Of a DNA stretch of 64,000 bases, positions 8,171-16,066 are shown piece by piece. Position numbers and translations under genes: made by a program. The notes under the pieces were generated by a model. It worked only from the letters and a program-made list of their open reading frames with translations, did not search any database and had not been told where the DNA came from. Origin of the DNA: Chitinophaga sp. XS-30 (GTDB taxonomy: Bacteria > Bacteroidota > Bacteroidia > Chitinophagales > Chitinophagaceae); NCBI RefSeq assembly GCF_008086345.1, contig NZ_CP043006.1:2230032-2294031 (forward strand), read 5' to 3'. The stretch's first letter is position 1, and each line of letters begins with the position of its first letter.

Positions 8171-9237
8171 CTATGTGGAACCAAGAACGCTATGATGATG
8201 CCGTACAGCTTTTAAGACAACTGATTGCCACACCTTCTTTCAGCAGGGAAGAGCAGGACACCGCCCGGATACTCGGCCAGTTCCTGACGGTAAAAGGGGT
8301 TCCCTGGCAGCAGCACGGCAACAACATCTGGGCCGTCAACAAACATTTCGATCCTGCGAAACCCTGTATCCTCCTCAATTCCCATCACGATACTGTTAAA
8401 CCGAACCCGCAATACACCCGGGACCCTTTTTCCCCGGACATCGCAGACGGCAAACTGTATGGCCTCGGCAGCAATGATGCCGGGGGATGCCTCGTCAGCC
8501 TGCTGGCCGCTTTCCTCCATTTTTATGAACAGGAAGGCATGGCATACAATATTGCGGTGGCCATTACCGCGGAAGAAGAGATCAGTGGCGTGAACGGCAT
8601 CGAAAGCATCCTGCATCTGCTGCCGGAGCCAGCGCTGGCCATCGTAGGCGAACCTACGAAAACAGATCTCGCCATTGCCGAAAAGGGATTGATGGTGCTG
8701 GATTGTGTGGCGCATGGCAAAGCCGGGCATGCCGCCCGTGACGAAGGAGAGAATGCGGTGTACAAAGCGATGGATGACATACAATGGTTCCGGACCTTTC
8801 AGTTTCCGAAGGTTTCCGAAGCGCTGGGCCCCGTGAAAATGAGCGTGACCGTTATCCAGACGTCCAATAAAGCGCACAATGTGGTGCCTGCGGAATGTTC
8901 TTTTGTGGTGGATGTGCGCGCAACGGACCAATATACACTGGAAGAGATGCTGGATATCATCCGCGCCAACGTGCGGTGCGATGTAACGCCGCGTTCCATG
9001 CGCATGCGCCCTTCCTTCATTCCGAAAGACCATCCGCTGGTGCTGGAAGGCCTGAAACTGGGGAAGCAGCTGTACGGTTCGCCTACCACATCTGATCAGG
9101 CACTGATCCCGGCGACCTCGGTAAAGGTCGGGCCCGGTGATTCCGCCCGCTCACATACGGCGGATGAATTCATTTATCTTGACGAGATCCGCCAGGGCAT
9201 CGATACTTATATTAACTTGTTATCCGGATTGATATGA
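8164..9237 (+). CDS. argE: M20 family deacylase, acetyl/succinyl-ornithine or -citrulline deacylase
   Basis: 357 residues from ATG 8164, which overlaps the argB stop by 7 bases; ATG 8173 is an alternative. Zinc-peptidase M20 motifs are visible: NSHHDTVKP (metal His), GLGSNDAGG (bridging Asp) and ITAEEEISG (catalytic Glu). With a carbamoyltransferase that acts on acylated ornithine, the natural substrate here should be N-acylcitrulline rather than N-acylornithine. That assignment is inferred from operon logic. It sits between argB and a GNAT gene. Confidence 0.88.
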   Translation: MLTMWNQERYDDAVQLLRQLIATPSFSREEQDTARILGQFLTVKGVPWQQHGNNIWAVNKHFDPAKPCILLNSHHDTVKPNPQYTRDPFSPDIADGKLYGLGSNDAGGCLVSLLAAFLHFYEQEGMAYNIAVAITAEEEISGVNGIESILHLLPEPALAIVGEPTKTDLAIAEKGLMVLDCVAHGKAGHAARDEGENAVYKAMDDIQWFRTFQFPKVSEALGPVKMSVTVIQTSNKAHNVVPAECSFVVDVRATDQYTLEEMLDIIRANVRCDVTPRSMRMRPSFIPKDHPLVLEGLKLGKQLYGSPTTSDQALIPATSVKVGPGDSARSHTADEFIYLDEIRQGIDTYINLLSGLI

Positions 9238-9815
9238 ATTTTGAACCGGTACTGGAAAATAAACGCGTACTGCTGCGGCCCATGCAGGCATCTGATATGG
9301 ATGCGCTGGAAGCTGTAGCCCTGGAGCCTTCACTGTGGGAAGTTGGCGCCGGCTGCATCCGGGACCGGAAAGAACTGGAGGAATATGTGCAGACGGCGTT
9401 GAAGGAGCGGGAGCAGGGCATTTCCATTCCGTTCACGGTGATTGATAAAACGAACAACAGGGTAGCAGGCAGCACACGTTTTGCCGCCATAACGCCCGCG
9501 CATAAACGAGCAGAGATCGGTTACACCTGGATACATCCGGATTTCCAGCGTACCGGCCTTAACCGCGCGATGAAATATGCCATGCTGCTGCATGCATTTG
9601 AAGTAATGGGCCTGAACAGGGTGGAGCTGAAAACGGATGAAAGGAATGAAAGATCGCGTAACGCCATGCTGGGCATCGGTTGCCGGCAGGAAGGGATATT
9701 GCGGCATCATATGATCACCTGGAACGGATGGCTGCGCAACTCGGTGTACTTTTCCATACTGATAGCAGAGTGGCCGGAAATAAAGGAAAGGATCTTTGCG
9801 AAATACGATCTTTAA
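9234..9815 (+). CDS. RimJ/RimL-like GNAT acetyltransferase inside the arginine operon
   Basis: 193 residues. The fold is RimJ/RimL-type: an N-terminal RVLLRPMQASDMDAL strand-helix, a DFQRTGLNRAMKYAM acetyl-CoA loop near 100-115 and an RSRNAMLG helix. ATG 9234 overlaps the argE stop (ATGA), implying coupled translation. Substrate unknown; it could acetylate a ribosomal protein or a small molecule, and its place between argE and argH is compatible with a pathway role, but no motif shows it. A 7-bp inverted repeat CTGTGAT/ATCACAG (9822-9857) follows the gene. Confidence 0.75.
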   Translation: MNFEPVLENKRVLLRPMQASDMDALEAVALEPSLWEVGAGCIRDRKELEEYVQTALKEREQGISIPFTVIDKTNNRVAGSTRFAAITPAHKRAEIGYTWIHPDFQRTGLNRAMKYAMLLHAFEVMGLNRVELKTDERNERSRNAMLGIGCRQEGILRHHMITWNGWLRNSVYFSILIAEWPEIKERIFAKYDL

Positions 9816-9911
9816 AAAATACTGTGATGAAATTGAGCATGATACATTTTATCACAGGGTCATGTTAATGCGAAGTACCAGCTGACCCGTAAAAAAATAA
9901 ACTATTGACGG

Positions 9912-11243
9912 ATGAAACTATGGCAAAAAGATAAAGCGGCGCTGGCCGCGGTAGAGCAATTCACCGTGGGGCGGGACCGGGAAATGGATGCTTACCTGGC
10001 AAAGTTCGATGTGCAGGGCTCGCTCGCGCATATCACCATGCTGGCATCCATCGGCCTGCTCAGCGAAGCGGAGCTTGACGTGCTGCAAAAGGAGCTGAAG
10101 CATATCTACAGCGAGATCGCCGCCGGTGATTTTGTGCTGGAAGAGGGGGTGGAAGATATACATTCACAGGTAGAGCTGCTGCTGACCCGCAGGCTGGGAG
10201 AATCCGGCAAAAAAATACACAGCGGCCGCTCCCGGAACGACCAGGTGCTGGTGGACCTCAGGCTGTTCCTGCGCAGTGAGCTGGAATCCACCGTGCAGGA
10301 AACCAAAATATTATTTGATCTGCTGCAGTCGCAAAGCGAAGCGTATAAACATCACCTGCTGCCGGGCTATACGCATCTGCAGATCGCTATGCCTTCTTCC
10401 TTCGGGTTATGGTTCGGCGCATATGCGGAAAGTCTTGTTGATGACCTGCTGATGCTGCATGGGGCTTACAAAGTGGTAAACAAGAACCCGCTCGGCTCCG
10501 CTGCCGGCTACGGCTCTTCCTTCCCGCTGAACCGTACGATGACCACCGAACTGCTGGGATTTGAATCACTCAATTATAACGTGGTGTACGCCCAGATGGG
10601 CCGCGGCAAAACGGAAAAACTCGTAGCCTTTGCCCTCGCCGGCATCGCCGCTACGCTGTCCAAAATGGCTATGGATGCCTGCCTGTTCATGAACCAGAAC
10701 TTCGGTTTCATCAGCTTCCCCGATGAGTTGACCACCGGCTCGAGCATCATGCCGCATAAAAAGAACCCGGATGTATGGGAACTCATCCGCTCGCATGCGA
10801 ACAAATTGCAGGCACTGCCCAACGAAATAGCCATGATGACGGTGAACCTGCCATCCGGCTACCACCGCGATCTGCAGCTGCTGAAAGAGAACCTGTTCCC
10901 CGCGTTCACTACCCTGCGCAATTGTTTGCAGATGAGCAGGCTTATGCTGGAGAACATCCGCATCAAAGACGATATCCTGAAAGATGATAAATACCAATAC
11001 CTTTTCAGCGTGGAAGTGGTGAACCGCCTGGTGCTGGAAGGCACGCCTTTCCGGGAGGCTTATAAACAGGTAGGGATAGACATCGAGAAAGGGAATTTTT
11101 CACCGGATACAGACCTGCGGCATACGCACGAAGGCAGTATCGGCAATTTGATGAACGATGCTGTGAAAGCGCAGATGGATGAGGTTTTAAAAGGCTTTCC
11201 GTTTGAGAAGGTGCATATGGCGATAGACAGGCTCGTGAAATAA
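9912..11243 (+). CDS. argH: Argininosuccinate lyase
   Basis: 443 residues, slightly shorter than the usual 455-470. It cleaves argininosuccinate to arginine and fumarate. The fumarase-superfamily signature GSSIMPHKKNP is at residues 276-286, SGRSRNDQV at 104-112 and PGYTHLQIAMP at 151-161. The start context ATTGACGGATGAAA is identical to that of the M48 peptidase at 46616 and close to those of argC and argF'. Last gene of the arginine operon, closed by a strong terminator. Confidence 0.96.
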   Translation: MKLWQKDKAALAAVEQFTVGRDREMDAYLAKFDVQGSLAHITMLASIGLLSEAELDVLQKELKHIYSEIAAGDFVLEEGVEDIHSQVELLLTRRLGESGKKIHSGRSRNDQVLVDLRLFLRSELESTVQETKILFDLLQSQSEAYKHHLLPGYTHLQIAMPSSFGLWFGAYAESLVDDLLMLHGAYKVVNKNPLGSAAGYGSSFPLNRTMTTELLGFESLNYNVVYAQMGRGKTEKLVAFALAGIAATLSKMAMDACLFMNQNFGFISFPDELTTGSSIMPHKKNPDVWELIRSHANKLQALPNEIAMMTVNLPSGYHRDLQLLKENLFPAFTTLRNCLQMSRLMLENIRIKDDILKDDKYQYLFSVEVVNRLVLEGTPFREAYKQVGIDIEKGNFSPDTDLRHTHEGSIGNLMNDAVKAQMDEVLKGFPFEKVHMAIDRLVK

Positions 11244-11254
11244 AACATTCGTAA

Positions 11255-11294
11255 AAAAGCGGGGCCGTCTGGATTTCTAGACGGCCCCGCTTTT
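11255..11294. terminator. Bidirectional terminator between argH and the TonB receptor gene
   Basis: A perfect 16-bp stem (11255-11270 with 11279-11294), GC-rich in the centre with AAAA/TTTT ends, and an 8-nt loop. It serves argH on the plus strand and the converging TonB receptor gene on the minus strand. Confidence 0.9.
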
Positions 11295-11378
11295 GCGTAT
11301 TGCCTGTTTAAGTTTTCATCTGCATGATCGGTTTTGCTTTTGGCACGCTCACTTGTTATACCGGGTAAACCGGCCTTG

Positions 11379-13745
11379 CTACAGACCGATCTTTACTCCC
11401 GCCATAAAATTGAAGCCAGCCATCGGAAAATAGTAGTTATCCGCTTTCACAACACCACCATCAATATACCCGTACGTATAACCGTTCGGCTCATATTTCT
11501 CGGAGAAAATATTATTCAGCATCAGCTGAAGTCCCAGTGACCGGAAGAACTGCTGCGGCACGGTATAGTTGATGCGTACATCGTTCACAATAAAGGCATC
11601 CAGGCTGCGCTTTTCACTGGAAGTATTGTCCAGGAACTGGCGGCCCACGTATTTGCCCACCCAGTCGAGCGTAAGGCCGCTCACCGGCCGGTAGCTCACC
11701 GTGTACCCGGCCACCAGATCGGGAGAGAAAGAGATATCCGTATCCTCATATGTTACCGGTTTCTGCCCGCCATTATCCCAGTCGTCCAGGTACTCCGTAA
11801 AACCGGAGATGCGGTTGCGGCTGAAAGCGATGTTTCCCGCCAGGGTGAGCTGTGTGAGCAGGTTGTAATGCCCATTCAGCTCAAGCCCAAGGCGGTAGCT
11901 TTTCGGGATATTGGTCCTCGCGTAAGCGCCGACGTCATTGATCCTGCCCGTCAGCACCAGTTGATTACGATAATTCATGTAGTACACATTGGCCTGCAGT
12001 CCGGCTTTGCTGTTTTGCAGCACATAACCGGCTTCCAGGTTGCGCAGTGTTTCGTGTTTGGGCACTTCCTCCAGTCCCGCTTCGAAGTCATCCCGGTTAG
12101 GCTCTTTATTGCCGATGGCATAGGAAGCATACACATGCTGCTGTTCATTCAGCCTGAAAGACAAGCCGCCTTTGGGGTTGAAGAAATTGTAGTATTGGTG
12201 TTGGAAGATGTCAGGATTGTTACGGAAGCCGTTCAGTTCATAGTTGACGTGACGGTATTGCACATCAGCGAATATTTTCAGTTTATCCGTTACCGATAGT
12301 TCCCCTTTCCAGTAGATGTTCGCGTCTGTTTTGAAGGCATCCAGATCGTACCATTTCCGGTCTTTATCAAAACCTCCGTGCTGCGCCCAGATCACTTTAC
12401 CGTAGTGCTTGCCGTCATACCGGTTCAGTGCGCCGCCCAGGCTCCAGTTGAATTTGCCGGCTGTGCGGTTGAAGGAGAACACGCCGCCATAGAAATGATT
12501 GTCCAGCCACAGCTGGCGGATAAGGTCCGTTGTGGCAACGGGCGCGCCGTTGTATATGGGATCTTCCACACCGAAATCCGCGTAGCTTTCCCCGTCACGG
12601 TAATTCTCGTAGTATCCGCGGCCGCGGGTGTAATGCAGGCCGATGTTGAAGTTGAGTTGACTGTTGATGGACTGGTTCAGGAAGAGCTGGTAGTGATCCT
12701 GCTGATAGTTGTCCGTTTCGTTGTCATACGGTTCGCCGGGTTTGTTGGCGCCGCTGGGGTTGTAGGTCCGGTTGCTGCGCAAAGTGGCCGAGTCTATCCC
12801 GTTCCAGGCCTGGTAGGTTTTTTCCTTTCCGGAAAAAACGTTCAGGCGGATGGCTGTTTTAGCGGAGATGTAGGCGGCGGAGGTGTAGAAGGAGCGGAGA
12901 TCGGAAGAAGCCCTGTCGATATACCCGTTCGAGGATATTTTGGACAGGCGCGCGTCCAGGGTGAAATGCCCGTTGATCAGGCCGCTGCCGGCTTTGACCG
13001 TATGTTTCCAGGTATCGAAGGAGCCGTAGCTGTTATCGATCCCGCCGTATGCGGTTTCGTTGTACTCATTGGTGCTGAGGTTGAGCGACGCGCCGAAGGC
13101 CCCGGCTCCGTTGGTGGACGTGCCTACACCGCGTTGCAGCTGTATGCTGTTGACGGAGGAAGCAAAATCCGGCATGTTCACAAAGAAAGTGCCCTGTGAT
13201 TCGGCATCGTTAACGGGAATACCGTTGACGGTCACATTGATGCGGGTGATGTCCGATCCGCGCACCCGCAGGCCGGTGTATCCAACGCCCGCGCCCGCAT
13301 CTGAACTGGTCACCACGGAAGGAAGCTGGTTCAGCAGCATGGGAAGGTCCTGCCCGAGGTTTTGGCTCGCAATGGCCTCTTTGTTCAGTTCGGACCTGGT
13401 GAATGGCGCATCCCTTCCGGCGCGGAGACTGGCGATCTCTACCGGTTTTACGAAAAGCCCGGTTTCTTCCAGTGCGAAATCATATTGTGTTTTTTCCGAA
13501 GCTGTTTGGCGGAGGGTCTTGTATCCGAGGAAGCTGGCCTGTATGATGTAAGCGCCGTTGGCCGGAGCGGCAAGGCGGTATTGTCCTTTTGCATCGGTAT
13601 AAGTGCTGCCGCCTTTGGAGAGGGTGATGGTAGCGCCCTGCAGGGGCCGTCCGGATGACTTGTCCGTTACCGTACCGGTGATGACCGTTTGGGCGTGAAC
13701 GAGCGTGGAGAGCCCGAGCAACGCCAGAAGCATCATTCTTTTCAT
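11379..13745 (-). CDS. TonB-dependent receptor, probable thiamine uptake (OMthi-like)
   Basis: 788 residues. Signal peptide 1-19 (ends LVHAQ), carboxypeptidase-regulatory-like domain about 22-95 (TGTVTDKSSGRPLQGATI), plug domain about 115-225 (NGIPVNDAESQG, LRVRGSDITRINVTV), then a beta-barrel. It is an outer-membrane, TonB-energised importer. The substrate call comes from the TPP riboswitch in its leader; TPP-controlled receptors of this kind import thiamine in Bacteroides. No other thiamine gene is adjacent, so it appears monocistronic. It starts ATGAAAAGAATG 175 nt after the aptamer. Confidence 0.9.
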   Translation of the reverse strand: MKRMMLLALLGLSTLVHAQTVITGTVTDKSSGRPLQGATITLSKGGSTYTDAKGQYRLAAPANGAYIIQASFLGYKTLRQTASEKTQYDFALEETGLFVKPVEIASLRAGRDAPFTRSELNKEAIASQNLGQDLPMLLNQLPSVVTSSDAGAGVGYTGLRVRGSDITRINVTVNGIPVNDAESQGTFFVNMPDFASSVNSIQLQRGVGTSTNGAGAFGASLNLSTNEYNETAYGGIDNSYGSFDTWKHTVKAGSGLINGHFTLDARLSKISSNGYIDRASSDLRSFYTSAAYISAKTAIRLNVFSGKEKTYQAWNGIDSATLRSNRTYNPSGANKPGEPYDNETDNYQQDHYQLFLNQSINSQLNFNIGLHYTRGRGYYENYRDGESYADFGVEDPIYNGAPVATTDLIRQLWLDNHFYGGVFSFNRTAGKFNWSLGGALNRYDGKHYGKVIWAQHGGFDKDRKWYDLDAFKTDANIYWKGELSVTDKLKIFADVQYRHVNYELNGFRNNPDIFQHQYYNFFNPKGGLSFRLNEQQHVYASYAIGNKEPNRDDFEAGLEEVPKHETLRNLEAGYVLQNSKAGLQANVYYMNYRNQLVLTGRINDVGAYARTNIPKSYRLGLELNGHYNLLTQLTLAGNIAFSRNRISGFTEYLDDWDNGGQKPVTYEDTDISFSPDLVAGYTVSYRPVSGLTLDWVGKYVGRQFLDNTSSEKRSLDAFIVNDVRINYTVPQQFFRSLGLQLMLNNIFSEKYEPNGYTYGYIDGGVVKADNYYFPMAGFNFMAGVKIGL

Positions 13746-13776
13746 CTGTTAATATTTTATCTCTTTTTTGTAGCCG

Positions 13777-13817
13777 GATGGAGCCCTGCATACACATATG
13801 CTATGCAAGGCTTCATC
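13777..13817 (-). repeat. Imperfect inverted repeat in the TonB receptor leader
   Basis: On the mRNA strand: GATGAAGCC, then GCATA, a 9-nt loop, TATGC, then GGCTCCATC; the outer arms are 9 bp with one mismatch and the inner arms 5 bp. The outer arms are identical to those of the element before argF' (6372-6407) and before the M48 repeats (46428-46453). The inner dyad differs in sequence but keeps its place. It lies 30 nt upstream of the start codon. Confidence 0.65.
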
Positions 13818-13903
13818 GTATTTCCTTTTTTATTCACATATTTCGAATAACGAAATAGCAGCAACTGCACATCAATGCAGCACTGTCAACTATCGCCATA
13901 AAG

Positions 13904-13928
13904 AGGTAAGGAAAATGATCGCTTACCT
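13904..13928 (-). promoter_or_regulatory. Expression platform of the TPP riboswitch
   Basis: On the mRNA strand AGGTAAG (plus coordinates 13922-13928), which includes the 3' strand of aptamer helix P1, is complementary to CTTACCT (13904-13910). P1 formation with bound TPP and this alternative helix therefore exclude each other. Only a short CTTTAT follows, so the switch may act on structure or processing rather than on a canonical terminator. Confidence 0.55.
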
Positions 13929-14000
13929 TTCCTAACCGGCATTACCCGGTCCAGGTTCAACGGGTCTGATCTCAGCCTGATAGTAAGGCACCCCGAGGTG
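13923..14000 (-). promoter_or_regulatory. TPP (thiamine pyrophosphate) riboswitch
   Basis: Conserved THI-box elements are seen in order on the minus strand: GGGGTGCC, GGCTGAGATCAGACCC, GTTGAACCTG and GGTAATGCCGGTTAGGAAAGG. P1 is formed by CACCT (plus 13996-14000) with AGGT (plus 13925-13928). It binds thiamine pyrophosphate and normally lowers expression of the downstream gene, here the TonB receptor. A weak -7-like TACCTTTA lies just upstream (plus 14029-14036). Confidence 0.95.
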
Positions 14001-14189
14001 AAAAAGGGATTGAATCCTGTTTCCAGTGTAAAGGTAGACCGATGGAAGGAATAATGGCGGATTTTTTTTTCGTTTCAGTTTTTTTGCTAACTTTATTGCT
14101 GTTGCCCGATGACATACTTCTCCATGTTTTTAATATCAGCAGAGATCATTTTGAGGAATTTATTTGTTAACCAAAACAATCATTATCAG

Positions 14190-14576
14190 ATGATCAAACT
14201 TCAAATCATTGGCTACCTGGGCAGGAATGCCGTGGAGAAGCAGGTGAACGGCAGGGCCGTTCTGAATTTCAATGTTGCGCATAATGAGCGCTACAAGGAT
14301 GCGCAGGGTGTACAGCAGGAGCGTACGATCTGGGCGGAATGTGCGATGTGGGCGCCTAACGGCGTCGGGCCTTACCTGTTGCAGGGTACGTATGTGTTCG
14401 TAGAGGGCACACCGCATCTTGAGTTGTACAACACTGCCGCCGGTACGCCGGCCACATCCCTGAAACTGCGCGTGACGGGATTGAAATTGCTGTCCGGCGG
14501 GGGGAGGTCCGCCACAGAGGAAAAAGCGACCATTCCCGATGTGCCGCAACCGGAAGAAGAACTGCGGTTTGAGTAG
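14190..14576 (+). CDS. ssb: Single-stranded DNA-binding protein
   Basis: 128 residues from ATG 14190 (MIKLQIIGYLGRNAVEKQ), preferred over an upstream ATG at 14109 because the OB-fold starts here. An OB-fold of about 105 residues (VLNFNVAHNERY, QERTIWAECAMWAP, YVFVEGTPHLELY) precedes a short acidic tail. The tail ends EELRFE rather than the classic DDDIPF, so binding to SSB partners is uncertain. The protein is short, so it may be an accessory SSB. Its stop codon is the first three bases of the 58-bp repeat block. Confidence 0.85.
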   Translation: MIKLQIIGYLGRNAVEKQVNGRAVLNFNVAHNERYKDAQGVQQERTIWAECAMWAPNGVGPYLLQGTYVFVEGTPHLELYNTAAGTPATSLKLRVTGLKLLSGGGRSATEEKATIPDVPQPEEELRFE

Positions 14577-14798
14577 ATGAAGCGGGCATGTTTGGTGTAA
14601 CCGGTTGAACATCGAAGGTCATCCGGCTGCGTAGATGAGGCCGGCATGTTTGGCGTATCCGGTTGAACATCGAAGGTCATCGGGCTGCGTAGATGAGGCC
14701 GGCATGTTTGGTGTAACCGGTTGAACATCGAAGGTCATCCGGCTGTGTAGATGAAGCCGGCATGGTTGGCGTATTCGGTTGAACATCGAAGGTCATCC
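14574..14798 (+). repeat. Four tandem copies of a 58-bp repeat
   Basis: Copies start at 14574, 14632, 14690 and 14748; the first three are 58 bp, the last is cut off at about 14798. Each begins TAGATGA, carries GGCATG and a conserved GAACATCGAAGGTCATC segment. The 15-mer GATGAAGCCGGCATG in copy 4 (14750-14764) is identical to the start of the element before argF' (6372-6386), and CATCGAAGG is also shared. Because 58 is not a multiple of 3, the minus-strand open frames across it rotate and are not coding. From 14799 to the tRNA promoter nothing else is seen. Confidence 0.85.
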
Positions 14799-14941
14799 TG
14801 CCCATGCAAAATGCAAAGATGAATGGTAATGGCTGTTTTAACATCTGGCGGGAGAAAAAGGAACCGGATCTCTGAAAGCTGCCGCAGGCCTTGCTTTTCA
14901 AGCAGATAGAAAAATTTTTTTTCTTAAAATGCGCAAAAAGA

Positions 14942-14972
14942 TTTGGTTGCGTTGAATTTTCGCTTACCTTTG
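14942..14972 (+). promoter_or_regulatory. Promoter of the initiator tRNA
   Basis: TTTG at 14942-14945 and TACCTTTG at 14965-14972, 19 bases apart, match the Bacteroidota sigma-factor consensus TTTG-N19-TAnnTTTG. The tRNA starts 10 bases downstream. Confidence 0.75.
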
Positions 14973-14981
14973 CACCCACAT

Positions 14982-15056
<75 letters not shown>

Positions 15057-15097
15057 GAGAGAAGCAGAGATACCAATCATCACTTCTTCAAAAAACT

Positions 15098-15128
15098 AAA
15101 AAAGCCGAAGCTAATTCGGCTTTTTTTA
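15098..15128 (+). terminator. Terminator after tRNA-fMet
   Basis: AAAAGCCGAA (15100-15109) pairs with TTCGGCTTTT (15115-15124) around a 5-nt loop, and the T run continues. It separates the tRNA from era. Confidence 0.85.
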
Positions 15129-15170
15129 TTTGTACTAAATTGCACCTGTGCTGAAAACAAAAAAGATCGT

Positions 15171-16043
15171 ATGCACCGCGCCGGTTTCGTAAATATCTTC
15201 GGTAAGCCAAATGCCGGAAAAAGTACCCTGCTCAACGCTTTGTTGGGCGAGAAGCTGGCAATTGTGTCCCCGAAGGTGCAAACAACGCGGCATCGCATTA
15301 CCGGCATCCTCACGGAACCGGGATACCAGGTCGTGTTTTCGGACACCCCCGGCATCATCGATCCGAAATACAAGCTGCACGAAAAAATGATGGGCGCCGT
15401 GCGTTCCGCGCTGGAAGATGCGGACGTAGCGCTCCTGCTCATGGATGCACGCGACAATCTGGAAGAATGCCTGGAACTGTTCAGCTCCCTGAAACTCAAA
15501 GCCACCTGCCTGCTGGTGGTGAATAAAATGGACAACCTGATGCAGGAGGAGCTGGACAAGCTGCTGGAACGCTGCAACGCCTGGGGCAAAGCCAAGGCCG
15601 TAGTAGCGATATCGGCCCTGCAGAAAAAAGGACTGGACGTTTTGATGCAGCAGATCGTCAGCCTGCTGCCCGAAAGCGAGCCGTTCTATCCTGAAGACAC
15701 TCTAACGGACAGGTCTACACGCTTTTTTGTGGCGGAAATGATCCGTGAAAAGATATTCCATCTCTTTGAAGAAGAAATACCGTACCATACAGCTGTAGTG
15801 GTCACCCAGTTCCAGGAAAAGCAGACACTGACCAAGATATCCGCGGATATCGTGGTGACCCGCGAGACGCAGAAAGGCATCATTCTCGGGGAGAAGGGCA
15901 AGTCCATTCGCGAGATAGGCTCACAGGCCCGTGCAGACATCGAAAAGTTCCTGGACCGTAAGGTATTCCTGGAGCTGCATGTGAAAGTACGCGGCAAATG
16001 GCGGGATAACGATCTCTACCTCCGGGAATACGGACTGATTTAA
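15171..16043 (+). CDS. era: GTPase Era
   Basis: 290 residues. An essential GTPase for 30S ribosome assembly that binds 16S rRNA. G1 GKPNAGKST at residues 10-18, G3 DTPG, G4 NKMD, and a C-terminal KH domain containing GEKGKSIREIGSQAR. It lies just after the tRNA terminator and 23 bases before der, so the two GTPase genes are probably cotranscribed. Confidence 0.96.
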   Translation: MHRAGFVNIFGKPNAGKSTLLNALLGEKLAIVSPKVQTTRHRITGILTEPGYQVVFSDTPGIIDPKYKLHEKMMGAVRSALEDADVALLLMDARDNLEECLELFSSLKLKATCLLVVNKMDNLMQEELDKLLERCNAWGKAKAVVAISALQKKGLDVLMQQIVSLLPESEPFYPEDTLTDRSTRFFVAEMIREKIFHLFEEEIPYHTAVVVTQFQEKQTLTKISADIVVTRETQKGIILGEKGKSIREIGSQARADIEKFLDRKVFLELHVKVRGKWRDNDLYLREYGLI

Positions 16044-16066
16044 CGACAATTTTAAAAAACAATAAC

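Noticed and set aside
14574..14798. CRISPR array
   Set aside because: The 58-bp units are contiguous without unique spacers, and no cas genes are present. The same applies to 46479-46618.
14356..14979. Minus-strand open frames across the 58-bp repeats
   Set aside because: The peptide repeats come from the DNA repeat in rotating frames, and they overlap ssb; composition is not protein-like.
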